Position numbers and translations under genes: made by a program
Part shown: one piece after another, positions 1 through 10,029 of the stretch
How positions within the stretch are numbered: the first letter of the stretch is position 1
Layout: every line of letters begins with the position of its first letter
Notes under the pieces: generated by a model
Seen by the model: only the letters and a program-made list of their open reading frames with translations
Database searches by the model: none
What the model was told of the DNA's origin: nothing
Assembly (NCBI GenBank): GCA_002413745.1
Contig: DHXP01000003.1
Coordinates: forward strand, 37,825 to 101,824
Length of the DNA stretch: 64,000 bases
DNA from: Flavobacterium sp. UBA5153
GTDB taxonomy: Bacteria; Bacteroidota; Bacteroidia; Flavobacteriales; Flavobacteriaceae
Direction: 5' to 3'

Positions 1-19
1 ATTATATCGTTTTTACTAC

Positions 20-721
20 TTATTCTTTGTTTTTTTGATTTTTTTCATCAATAATGAGATTAGATAATTTAACTGTTACTTTTCTGATAATTAACTGTGC
101 TTTTACACTTTCAGAAACACTAATCAATGCAATAGCAATATTAGTTACTTTTATCAGATGGTCATTTTCAAAAATTTCTACCGATTTATCTATGTCAGTA
201 ATTCCATTATTGTTTATAAAAATTGATTTGCAATCTATTTTGTCAATTTCTTCGGAAGCTAATTTTTCAGGTTTCAAAGATGAAAACAGATTAAACGCAA
301 CTGGAATAAGAAACAATATGATCGAAACAAAAAGGATTATATTAAAATAAACAATCGAAATTTCATTAGATGACGGATTTTGGGTAGGAATTATTATACT
401 TGAAAAAAATGCTACAATTATTGTTAGTACCGAAAAACTGATATAATATGCGCTTAATGAATTTATCAAAAATGATTTATGAAAATCAACTCCCGATTTT
501 TGTTTAAAAAATTCATAAGCAACAAGAGAAACTGTAATGTAAATCCCCATAAGTGAAACAAGTGAACTAATAATCAAATTAAAAAACTCGTATGTTTTTG
601 AATAATGTTCAATTTTGAAATAATCAGTAACAAAAGGAGGAAAACAATAACAGACAAATCCACCCATAAGAATTATGAGAATTGGATAAATGATATATTT
701 ATAATTTAAAATTTTTATCAT
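20..721 (-). CDS. Four-helix membrane protein overlapping the restriction enzyme gene
   Basis: I do not recognise a family. The 233-residue protein has four hydrophobic segments at about residues 8-27, 46-72, 88-111 and 123-149, followed by a roughly 80-residue polar C-terminal tail that is probably cytoplasmic. Its ATG overlaps the TGA of the upstream restriction-modification gene (ATGA at 718-721), which points to translational coupling and a shared transcript. By inference it is an accessory or effector of that defence gene; nothing in the sequence proves this. There is no signal peptide separate from the first helix and no catalytic motif that I can see. Confidence 0.75.
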   Translation of the reverse strand: MIKILNYKYIIYPILIILMGGFVCYCFPPFVTDYFKIEHYSKTYEFFNLIISSLVSLMGIYITVSLVAYEFFKQKSGVDFHKSFLINSLSAYYISFSVLTIIVAFFSSIIIPTQNPSSNEISIVYFNIILFVSIILFLIPVAFNLFSSLKPEKLASEEIDKIDCKSIFINNNGITDIDKSVEIFENDHLIKVTNIAIALISVSESVKAQLIIRKVTVKLSNLIIDEKNQKNKE

Positions 722-3700
722 TTTTCCTCAACAATCTTAATTTCTTCCTCACTCAAACCATACAATTCATACACCATTGTATCAATATCTTTTTCGGTGG
801 TTTCTATTTGAGATTTTAGGGTTTGTGCTTTGGTTTTGTTTTCTTCAAATAGATCCAGCCATTCGAACTCGTCTTTTTTGGTGAGTGGTGTTTGTCCCGC
901 TGTTTTAATGGCTTTATTAAGTTCTGTAATGAAATCAGCAAATGATAATTCTCTCCAGTTTTCTAATTTTTTAGAGAGTTTTTCAAGTTTGTATTGACCT
1001 GAAAAGTACTTTGAGAATTTTCTATTTACTGATTGCAAATCTTTATTTAAGGTTAATATTTTATCGGCGTTTTCAATAAATGGAATTTGAGAATCAGGAT
1101 TTATTTTTTTGATTGGAAACTTTCTCAAATCATTTAGAATTATTTTTGGAAATAATTTCCTAACCGATTTTGCCGTGTTTTTCACAAAGTAATAAGACAA
1201 CAATTTGCAATTCAAAACCGCTAAAATATATTTTAAAGAAATGTTTGAGTTTGCTTTTTCAACAATTGCGATATTACTCCTATTGTATAAATAAACACCC
1301 TCATTATATGTTGCGATTAAACATTTTGGGTAATTCCCTGTAATTTCTCTGACTATAATTTTTTTACCATCAAACAAGTTGAATGTTCTTGGTGCTGCAA
1401 GGTGCTTTCCATATCTTAAATACAAACCAGACCAACTCGTAAAATACCTTCCGACATCTTTTCCGTCTAAATATTTATGTGTGTTATCATCAAATTTATA
1501 ATCATAATCATAAGGTCTATTTACAACGTCTTCAGCAGATTGTTTAGGTTCTCCCTTGTCTTTTTCGTAGGCTTGTAAGCCTGCTTTAATATCCACAAGA
1601 CTATCCAATATTTCTGAATTCTTAATGATTTTTTCATTCAATTCATCACTTTCATCATCTAAAAAAACTTTGAATTCGAATCCTTCATTTTTAGAAAATT
1701 CTATTTGTTTTTTGGAATGAGATAAATAGAATTCATTTCCATTGTTTAGCAATATTTCAACAGTATTTTCCTTTTTTGAACTTTCTTTTTCGGACAATAA
1801 AATTACCGTTTCAACATTTGCTGTTTCAAAAGAAAATCCAGCCAAATTGATTATTTGGTTTATTTTATTAGTTTCTAACAAAAACTTTCTCAATCCTTCG
1901 CCAGAATACATCATTAGCCAAGAATTTGGAATAATCAAACCATAAATTCCGTTGTCTTTTATAAGATGAACTGATTTTTCAATGAACAACAAGTAAGTGT
2001 TGATTTGATATTTTGCCGAAACATATTTCGATACAAAAAAATCTTTTTCCTCTTGAAGGAAATTATCTCTTGCAAAAACATAAGGAGGATTCCCAATTAT
2101 TACATCAAAACCTCCTTTTTCAAATACTTCCGGAAATTGTTCCTTCCAGTCGAAAGCTTTGTCGCCGGCAATGACTTTGCTTTCTATGAGGGAGTTGCCG
2201 CATTTGATATTGTTGTTCAGGCTGGTGAGTTTACGTTTGGGTTGGGCAGTACGCAACCACAAAGAGAGTTTTGCAATCTCGATACTTTCCTCGTTGAGGT
2301 CAACACCATAGATGTTGTGTTCTAGGATTTGGTTTTCGATATCGGGAAAGACAAAGAAACCTCCAAAAAGCTGTTTGTTGAGTTCGTCAAGGTAGGCGTG
2401 TTCCCTAATCAGGAAATCCAAGGCTTGGTTCAGGAAAGCTCCCGAGCCACAAGCCGGATCACAAATGGTGAGTTCCAAGAGCCATTCGCGGTAGTCCTTG
2501 AGTTGCTGGTCCAGTTTTATAATGGTGGTGGCTTGACGGTTCTTGCGGCCTTTGGCATATTCTTCGTCAAGGATGCCCAGTTCCTGTTTTTTCTCGGTAC
2601 AAAGTTTACCAATGGTATTATCAACTATGTATTTGGTAATGTATTTCGGTGTATAGAAAACCCCGTCTTTCTTGCGTTTGGTTTTTTGCTTGTCGAAATT
2701 GGTTCCTTCAATTTCGGCATTGACACTTTCGATTTCGTTTAGTGAATGCTCAAAAATGTGCCCTAAAATATTGACATCAACTTGGCTTTGGAAATCATAA
2801 GTTGATAATTTTTTGGTATGACGATACAGCAATTCATCTTCAATAATCACGGCATCCAGAATGGTATCGGGTTGAAACAAACCACCATTGTAAGCAAAAA
2901 TTTCCTCTTTTTTGTCGGTGCCTTTTCGACCTATATCCAGAAAATTAAAATATTGTTTGTAGCGGTCGTAAAGAGGTACAATCATATCCAAATCTTCCAA
3001 GGCTTTCCACTCTTTTAGAATGGTATTGATGGAGTTTGGAGCCAGCAATCCGCGGTCTTCTGCAAACAGAATGAACAGAAAACGGTCAATAAGTTTCTGT
3101 GACTTTTTAAACAAGATAAGTTTTGAAGTTTTTTCGGTTAACTCCAACAACATTACATTATTTCGGTTTTGTTTGACCAAATCTCGGTATAATTCTCGTT
3201 TGAATAGCGAATAATCGGCATAGAATTTTTTGGTTATATTTTCTTCTTCCACAACGGAAGCTTCTTTTATCGCCAAAGGTTTATTAGCAAGGATATTGTC
3301 TTTGGACAAACAGAGATAAAAGAGTTCGAATTCGCTTTGAGTCAAAGTAAACAAATTGAATTCTTCAAAATCCACGGCATTGTTGATATAAAAACGTAAT
3401 TTTTCGAAGTTTGAAGTAATAATATAGGTACAACTTTCGTGATTTGCTTTGTAATCAAAAGCTTGTTGGCGAATGCTTTCGAGGTCTTTGGTATTGGTTC
3501 CTTTGAGTTCTATAACAGCTATGGCTTTGCCTTCTTTTAGAATTGCACCATCGGTTTTTTTTGCTCCTTTTAGGTTTTTGAGTTCTGTGGTTAGGTTAAA
3601 CTTTGGTGCGGGATTTAGGGTATAACCCAATATGTCAACGAAAAGTTCTCGTAAAAAACCCTCTTGAAATTGTTCTTCTTTGCTGTTGCGAATGTTTTCC

Positions 3701-3822
3701 TGAATAGTAAAATTGTGAAAATACTTGCTGTACTTTTTATAGGCTTTCAGCACTTGGTCTGAATCTTGTTGGCTCAAATATTTTTTGAGCACGGAAGCTT
3801 GGAATAACGACATTGGCAACAC
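718..3822 (-). CDS. Type IIG (Eco57I-like) restriction-modification enzyme
   Basis: A single polypeptide of 1034 residues that appears to combine DNA cleavage, adenine-N6 methylation and target recognition. The N-terminal part resembles the HsdR_N nuclease fold, with a PD-(D/E)XK pattern at D91 and E105-L-K107. The methylase part has GVFYTPKYI (motif X, about 387-395), DPACGSG (motif I, 455-461) and NPPY (motif IV, 578-581), as in gamma-class N6-adenine methyltransferases. The region from about 620 to 960 would be the TaqI-like specificity domain, and the C-terminus is charged and helical. All key residues are present and the frame is open, so it looks functional. A second Met three codons in (MSLF) could be the true start. 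It is followed by an overlapping membrane-protein gene. The recognition site cannot be read from sequence. Confidence 0.9.
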   Translation of the reverse strand: MLPMSLFQASVLKKYLSQQDSDQVLKAYKKYSKYFHNFTIQENIRNSKEEQFQEGFLRELFVDILGYTLNPAPKFNLTTELKNLKGAKKTDGAILKEGKAIAVIELKGTNTKDLESIRQQAFDYKANHESCTYIITSNFEKLRFYINNAVDFEEFNLFTLTQSEFELFYLCLSKDNILANKPLAIKEASVVEEENITKKFYADYSLFKRELYRDLVKQNRNNVMLLELTEKTSKLILFKKSQKLIDRFLFILFAEDRGLLAPNSINTILKEWKALEDLDMIVPLYDRYKQYFNFLDIGRKGTDKKEEIFAYNGGLFQPDTILDAVIIEDELLYRHTKKLSTYDFQSQVDVNILGHIFEHSLNEIESVNAEIEGTNFDKQKTKRKKDGVFYTPKYITKYIVDNTIGKLCTEKKQELGILDEEYAKGRKNRQATTIIKLDQQLKDYREWLLELTICDPACGSGAFLNQALDFLIREHAYLDELNKQLFGGFFVFPDIENQILEHNIYGVDLNEESIEIAKLSLWLRTAQPKRKLTSLNNNIKCGNSLIESKVIAGDKAFDWKEQFPEVFEKGGFDVIIGNPPYVFARDNFLQEEKDFFVSKYVSAKYQINTYLLFIEKSVHLIKDNGIYGLIIPNSWLMMYSGEGLRKFLLETNKINQIINLAGFSFETANVETVILLSEKESSKKENTVEILLNNGNEFYLSHSKKQIEFSKNEGFEFKVFLDDESDELNEKIIKNSEILDSLVDIKAGLQAYEKDKGEPKQSAEDVVNRPYDYDYKFDDNTHKYLDGKDVGRYFTSWSGLYLRYGKHLAAPRTFNLFDGKKIIVREITGNYPKCLIATYNEGVYLYNRSNIAIVEKANSNISLKYILAVLNCKLLSYYFVKNTAKSVRKLFPKIILNDLRKFPIKKINPDSQIPFIENADKILTLNKDLQSVNRKFSKYFSGQYKLEKLSKKLENWRELSFADFITELNKAIKTAGQTPLTKKDEFEWLDLFEENKTKAQTLKSQIETTEKDIDTMVYELYGLSEEEIKIVEEK

Positions 3823-4173
3823 TTTTATTAGAGATTCTAAAAATACGCAATTAGAAATTGATGTAAGAATTTTGTTATTAACAACTTTATTGATAAATGC
3901 CTACATATAAAATTCGTTTAAACCTAGAATTAGGGATTTTTCCATCACTGAATTTAGAGATATTTAAAAATCGAATGTCTTATAGCTGTTACAGCTTTGC
4001 AAAAGTATTACTAGGATGAAGAGATATAATATGGCTTTTTTTATGTGATTTTAATAAGTTCAAATATAATAAGTTTTTGTTCTAAATTATTTAATTTTAT
4101 TGAAAACGAAGGCTGTAGTTTTTAAGGGAGATTTGCTCTATTCTTCTATCTTTGAAAATAAAAACTTAATCTT
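3823..4173. other. Divergent intergenic region between the restriction gene and tag
   Basis: This stretch of 351 bases is very AT-rich and holds no credible gene. A TAnnTTTG promoter box (TATCTTTG, 4147-4154) lies 19 bases before the tag start. An open frame beginning at 4100 overlaps tag in another frame and is not supported. I see no strong repeat. Confidence 0.6.
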
Positions 4174-4734
4174 ATGGAAAGCAAAACAAGATGCAAATGG
4201 TGTTCAGGAATCGATATTTATGAAAAATACCATGACGAAGAATGGGGCGTTCCGGTTTATGATGACCAAAAGTTATTTGAATTTTTAATTCTAGAAACCT
4301 TTCAGGCAGGATTAAGTTGGATAACAATATTGCGAAAAAGAGAAAATTTCAGATTGGCTTTTAATGACTTTGACTATTCGAAAATAGCCGAATATTCAGA
4401 AGATAAAATTCAGGAATTGCTGCAAAATGCCGGAATTATTCGCAATCAATTGAAAGTTCGATCAGCAGTTTCGAATGCAATTGCATTTATGAAAGTTCAG
4501 GAAGAATTTAGCAGTTTCAGTGAATACATTTGGCAATTTACAGAAGGGAAACCAATCACTAATAATCCAAAAACGATAAAAGATGTTCCAGCAACAACTC
4601 CACTTTCTGACGCTATTAGCAAGGATTTGAAAAAACGCGGATTTAAATTTGTGGGTTCCACGGTAGTTTATGCACACATGCAAGCCACTGGAATGGTAGA
4701 TGACCACGTGGAAGATTGCTGGAGAAAAGAATAG
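4174..4734 (+). CDS. tag: DNA-3-methyladenine glycosylase I
   Basis: Excises 3-methyladenine from alkylated DNA as the first step of base-excision repair. The 186 residues match the usual family length. The N-terminal CKWC and YHDEEWG motifs and the C-terminal HVEDCW supply the Cys and His ligands of the family's structural zinc; the helix-hairpin-helix-like core lies between them (ETFQAGLSW and following). The start is the first Met of the family's N-terminus, just downstream of a TATCTTTG promoter box. It stands alone, between a divergent restriction gene and the thiamin riboswitch. Confidence 0.95.
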   Translation: MESKTRCKWCSGIDIYEKYHDEEWGVPVYDDQKLFEFLILETFQAGLSWITILRKRENFRLAFNDFDYSKIAEYSEDKIQELLQNAGIIRNQLKVRSAVSNAIAFMKVQEEFSSFSEYIWQFTEGKPITNNPKTIKDVPATTPLSDAISKDLKKRGFKFVGSTVVYAHMQATGMVDDHVEDCWRKE

Positions 4735-4797
4735 TTTACAGCGGTTCGTTTTCAAAATAGAGGAGAATAAAAACTGCCATTAAAAAAAATTTGGAAA

Positions 4798-4833
4798 TTT
4801 AGGTCCAACATATAAAATAATAAATTACTTTTG
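4798..4833 (+). promoter_or_regulatory. Predicted promoter of the thiamin operon
   Basis: TACTTTTG at 4826-4833 fits the Bacteroidota -7 box TAnnTTTG, with a weak upstream TTTAGG at 4798-4803. Transcription would start close to 4840, exactly where the TPP aptamer begins. Confidence 0.55.
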
Positions 4834-4839
4834 TTCTGC

Positions 4840-4996
4840 ACTTTAGGGGTGTCTACAAACCGTAGGCTGAGATTTTACCCTCTGAACCTGACGCAGTTCA
4901 TACTGCCGTAGGAAAAAGTAAGATGACTTCATTGTATCCGCATACGTTTGAGCCATTCCTAAAGTAGTATTACATACTAAATCTAAAAAGGAATGG
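4840..4996 (+). promoter_or_regulatory. TPP riboswitch (thi box) with translational expression platform
   Basis: The aptamer at 4840-4919 has the conserved GGGGTG (4847-4852), CTGAGA (4867-4872), ACCC, GAACCTGA and CCGTAGGAAA blocks. P1 is ACTTT (4840-4844) with AAAGT (4915-4919), and CTAC/GTAG and GCAGT/ACTGC form internal stems. Downstream, CCATTCCT (4953-4960) is perfectly complementary to AGGAATGG (4989-4996), which contains the thiS start codon, with a small hairpin (4965-4979) in the loop. The 12 bases 4840-4851 can instead pair with 4954-4965, including two G-U pairs. This predicts TPP-dependent hiding of the start codon. The aptamer call is secure; the switching model is inference. 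Confidence 0.95.
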
Positions 4997-5199
4997 AACT
5001 TAAAATCAACAATCAAACCAAACAATTTGCTCCTGAAAGCCTAACGGTTCAGGCACTACTCGATTTGGAAATTCCCAACAAACAAAACGGCATCGCCGTG
5101 GCCATTAACAATACCGTTATTCCAAAACCTAACTGGAATACCCATCTTCTCAACGAAAATGACGAAATCTTGATTATCTCTGCCACCCAAGGCGGATGA
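4993..5199 (+). CDS. thiS: Thiamin sulfur carrier protein ThiS
   Basis: A small beta-grasp protein of 68 residues that carries sulfur as a C-terminal thiocarboxylate for thiazole formation. The protein ends in the obligatory Gly-Gly (SATQGG), which ThiF adenylates. It is the first gene behind the TPP riboswitch, and its ATG lies inside the predicted sequestering hairpin. thiC follows after about 85 bases. Confidence 0.95.
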   Translation: MELKINNQTKQFAPESLTVQALLDLEIPNKQNGIAVAINNTVIPKPNWNTHLLNENDEILIISATQGG

Positions 5200-5262
5200 T
5201 ATTCGCTCTGTAGTCGAAGTTTTCAAAGATTCCGTTAAACGACAAACATTAAAAATACATAA

Positions 5263-7107
<1,845 letters not shown>

Positions 7108-7108
7108 A

Positions 7109-7206
7109 AGAATATAGAAGAAAGAACATAGATAATAGAAGAAGAGATGATAGACTAAACTAAATCTATCAGTCTATTATCTATTCGTCTCTCATCTTTT
7201 ATCTAA
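7109..7206. repeat. Palindromic intergenic repeat, ATAGA-rich arms
   Basis: Imperfect inverted repeat between thiC and the next gene. The left arm is rich in ATAGA and AAAGA units, and the right arm returns them as complement (AGTCTATTATCTATTC). A related palindrome lies at 40692-40773 and a single arm lies near 17785-17835. This looks like a dispersed flavobacterial intergenic repeat rather than a gene. Confidence 0.6.
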
Positions 7207-7212
7207 ACTAAT

Positions 7213-7806
7213 ATGATAGTAATCACAATTCCGATGGCTTATGAAACCAACACAATTCATTCTCTTTTTGAGAATGGATTGGAGTTGCTTCATATTCGAA
7301 AACCTGATTTTTCAGAAGAAGAAATGAAAGCGTTTTTACGGAAAATAGGATCGGAATATAAAAATCGTTTGGTTTTGCATCAGCACCATCAGTTGGCGGA
7401 AGCTTTCGGAATTAACCGAATTCATTTTACTGAAAAAATGCGAAACGAAACATCAGAAGAAAAATTAAAATTTTGGAAAGAAAAAAGCTTTCATTTATCA
7501 ACTTCAATTCACAAAATGGAGGATTTTAATTCCCTGGAAAATGTATTTGAATATGCTTTTTTGAGTCCGGTTTTTCCAAGTATTTCCAAGGAAAACTATT
7601 TGCCAAAATATGATATTCCAGTCGAAATAAAAAAGAGAAGCAATTTCACGACACGTTTGGTGGCCTTGGGAGGAATTTCTTCCGAAAACATCCATCAAGT
7701 TTTAACATTCGGTTTTGATGACGTGGCACTTTTAGGCACCATTTGGAACAGCAACAAACCAATAGAAAATTTCAAACAATGTCAGCAAATCGTCCTTTCG
7801 TATTAA
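7213..7806 (+). CDS. ThiE/TenI-family protein, probably TenI-like thiazole tautomerase
   Basis: A 197-residue TIM-barrel protein related to thiamin phosphate synthase. The ThiE catalytic blocks are altered: the QLRxK strand reads LLHIRKPD, the VND block reads LHQHHQL, and the C-terminal phosphate-binding part reads ALGGISSEN. A canonical ThiE is encoded two genes downstream, so by inference this copy has the TenI role of aromatising the ThiG product. Its 3' end overlaps thiD by 28 bases, supporting coupling. It could instead be a diverged second ThiE. Confidence 0.75.
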   Translation: MIVITIPMAYETNTIHSLFENGLELLHIRKPDFSEEEMKAFLRKIGSEYKNRLVLHQHHQLAEAFGINRIHFTEKMRNETSEEKLKFWKEKSFHLSTSIHKMEDFNSLENVFEYAFLSPVFPSISKENYLPKYDIPVEIKKRSNFTTRLVALGGISSENIHQVLTFGFDDVALLGTIWNSNKPIENFKQCQQIVLSY

Positions 7807-8534
7807 CAATAGCCGGTTTTGACCCAACGGGAGGCGCAGGTGTTCTGGCGGATGTGAAAACATTCGAGCAACATCGCGTCTGTGGTTTTGCCATCAATAC
7901 GGGCAACACCATACAAACCGAAACTGCGTTTTACGAAATACAGTGGACTGATTTGAATTTTGTTTTGCGGTCAGTGGACACATTGCTTAAAAACTATACT
8001 GTCAAAGTTGTAAAAATCGGGATTGTTCCTTCGCTAGATTATCTAAAGGAAATTGTTTTCGCCATAAAAAAACTTTCCCCAGAAACCAAAATCGTCTGGG
8101 ACACCGTTTTGAAATCGACCACCGAATTCGATTTTATGAACATCGAAAATCAATCTGTTTTGATTGCTGTTTTGAAAAACATCGATTTGATTACGCCCAA
8201 TTATAATGAAATTTCACGACTGTCATCGATAAAAAACACTCCTGACGCGATTGCCCAAGACTTGTCAAAATATTGTGCCGTTTTACTTAAAGGAGGTCAT
8301 AATCCGGAAGAAATCGGTGTTGATTATTTATATACCATGAAAGAAATTTTCAGGCTTGCGCCAAAAAACACTAAATGTTACGAAAAACACGGCTCGGGTT
8401 GCGTGCTGTCATCATCCATTACCGCCAATATCGCTTTGGGACAAGACCTGAAAACGGCTTGCGCCAATGCCAAAAATTATATTGAAAGTTACTTCAATTC
8501 CAACCCCACATTAATCGGATATCACTATGTATAA
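7779..8534 (+). CDS. thiD: Hydroxymethylpyrimidine (phosphate) kinase ThiD
   Basis: Ribokinase-family enzyme that phosphorylates HMP and HMP-P to the pyrophosphate used by ThiE. The 251 residues show the N-terminal glycine motif as AGFDPTGGAGVLADVKTF, and the anion hole with catalytic Cys as HGSGCVLSSSI. The Met at 7779 is chosen because the upstream extension reads through the end of the preceding gene. It overlaps both neighbours, as expected inside a compact operon. Confidence 0.93.
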   Translation: MSANRPFVLTIAGFDPTGGAGVLADVKTFEQHRVCGFAINTGNTIQTETAFYEIQWTDLNFVLRSVDTLLKNYTVKVVKIGIVPSLDYLKEIVFAIKKLSPETKIVWDTVLKSTTEFDFMNIENQSVLIAVLKNIDLITPNYNEISRLSSIKNTPDAIAQDLSKYCAVLLKGGHNPEEIGVDYLYTMKEIFRLAPKNTKCYEKHGSGCVLSSSITANIALGQDLKTACANAKNYIESYFNSNPTLIGYHYV

Positions 8535-9165
8535 AAAGTTGCAATATATTTCTCAGGGAGATACGGCAGATGAACAGTTGCACAATATTCGCCAGGCTTT
8601 GGACAATGGTTGCAATTGGATACAACTGCGTTTCAAAAGCAACAATTCTCTTGCTGTTTTCACCTTGGCGGAAGCCGTAAAAATAGTATGCGATGAATAC
8701 CGCGCCAATTTCATAGTTAATGACAATGTCCTTTTGGCACAACAAGTCGCGGCAGACGGCGTGCATTTAGGTTTGAGCGATATGAAAATTGAGGAAGCCC
8801 GCCTGATTTTAGGGGAAACAAAAATCATTGGCGCTACGGCAAACACTTTTGAAGATGTTGTCCAAGCTGTGGCAGAAAACTGTAATTATATTGGTCTGGG
8901 GCCATTTCAGTTTACGGAAACCAAGCAAAATTTAAGTCCAATTATAGGAATTGAAGGCTATGCAACTATCATCGAAAAAATGAAAATTCAAAATATCGAA
9001 ATCCCCGTTTACGCAATTGGAGGCATCACATTGGAAGATGTTGACTCTCTTATGAAAACAGGAATTCACGGCATTGCTGTTTCGGGTTTGATTACACGAA
9101 GCAAAAATCCAACCCAACTTATCACTCAACTCAACAAAAAATTATATACAAATGTCAGAATTTAA
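8527..9165 (+). CDS. thiE: Thiamin phosphate synthase ThiE
   Basis: Joins HMP-PP and thiazole phosphate to give thiamin phosphate. Unlike the earlier paralogue it keeps the catalytic blocks: [37 protein letters not shown] and AIGGI. The 212 residues are normal for the family. The start overlaps the end of thiD by 8 bases and its end overlaps thiG by 14 bases. Confidence 0.95.
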   Translation: MYKKLQYISQGDTADEQLHNIRQALDNGCNWIQLRFKSNNSLAVFTLAEAVKIVCDEYRANFIVNDNVLLAQQVAADGVHLGLSDMKIEEARLILGETKIIGATANTFEDVVQAVAENCNYIGLGPFQFTETKQNLSPIIGIEGYATIIEKMKIQNIEIPVYAIGGITLEDVDSLMKTGIHGIAVSGLITRSKNPTQLITQLNKKLYTNVRI

Positions 9166-9922
9166 AATAGGAGACAAAACGTTTCACTCCCGACTATTTC
9201 TAGGAACGGGAAAATTTGGTTCTAACTTCCAAATGGAAGAAGCTATTTTAGCTTCGGGAAGCGAATTAGTCACGGTAGCTCTAAAACGCATCGATTTAGA
9301 AACCGAAACCGATGCGATTTTGTCGCATCTAAAACATCCGTCAATTAATTTATTGCCCAATACTTCTGGCGCACGAAATGCCAAGGAAGCCATTTTTGCC
9401 GCACAATTGGCTCGAGAAGCATTGGAGACCAATTGGCTCAAACTTGAAATTCATCCCGATCCAAAATATTTGATGCCCGATGCCATAGAAACCTTGAAAG
9501 CAACCGAAGCATTGGCCAAGCTGGGTTTTATAGTTTTGCCTTACATTCATGCTGATCCCGTTTTATGCAAACGTTTGGAAGATGCAGGAACATCGGCAGT
9601 AATGCCTTTGGGTTCCCCAATTGGCAGCAACAAGGGATTGAAAACTATCGATTTTTTAGAAATTATTATCGAGCAAAGCAAAGTTCCGGTGATTATCGAT
9701 GCGGGGATTGGCGCGCCATCTGATGCCGCAAAAGCGATGGAACTCGGGGCAGATGCTGTTTTGGTAAACACCGCCATCGCCGTAGCCGGAAATCCGAAAT
9801 TGATGGCGGAAGCTTTCAAAGAGGCCGTAATCGCAGGACGAAAAGCCTATGAAGCTCGATTGGCACATCGGGTAAACCATGCGATTGCATCGAGTCCGTT
9901 GACGGCTTTTTTATATGAGTAA
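9152..9922 (+). CDS. thiG: Thiazole synthase ThiG
   Basis: Condenses DXP, dehydroglycine and the ThiS thiocarboxylate into the thiazole ring. This 256-residue TIM barrel has the Schiff-base lysine region VTVALKRID near residue 50 and the phosphate-binding [10 protein letters not shown] and [11 protein letters not shown] blocks. ThiH downstream supplies dehydroglycine. DXP comes from Dxs, also encoded in this window at 43.2 kb. Confidence 0.96.
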   Translation: MSEFKIGDKTFHSRLFLGTGKFGSNFQMEEAILASGSELVTVALKRIDLETETDAILSHLKHPSINLLPNTSGARNAKEAIFAAQLAREALETNWLKLEIHPDPKYLMPDAIETLKATEALAKLGFIVLPYIHADPVLCKRLEDAGTSAVMPLGSPIGSNKGLKTIDFLEIIIEQSKVPVIIDAGIGAPSDAAKAMELGADAVLVNTAIAVAGNPKLMAEAFKEAVIAGRKAYEARLAHRVNHAIASSPLTAFLYE

Positions 9923-9926
9923 TTTA

Positions 9927-10014
9927 ACCACGAAGACACTAAGAAAAGCACAAAGTTCACAAAATTTTATACACTTTTATGGCAAAAACCTTTATGGTTT
10001 TGCGTCTTTGTGGC
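9927..10014. repeat. Palindromic intergenic repeat, CACAAAG type
   Basis: CCACGAAGACACTAAG near 9928 is inverted as TTTTGCGTCTTTGTGG near 9998-10013. The repeat opens a false 17-codon extension of thiH from an ATG at 9979. The same type of sequence forms the first codons of the receptor gene at 21.3 kb. Confidence 0.6.
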
Positions 10015-10029
10015 AAAAAAAATGAAAAA

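Noticed and set aside
4100..4288. A 62-codon frame overlapping the start of tag
   Set aside because: It runs in another frame across the tag promoter and N-terminus, and its product has no recognisable features.
9979..10029. Upstream in-frame extension of thiH
   Set aside because: The 17 extra codons are translated from the intergenic palindrome; the ThiH family starts at the Met at 10030.
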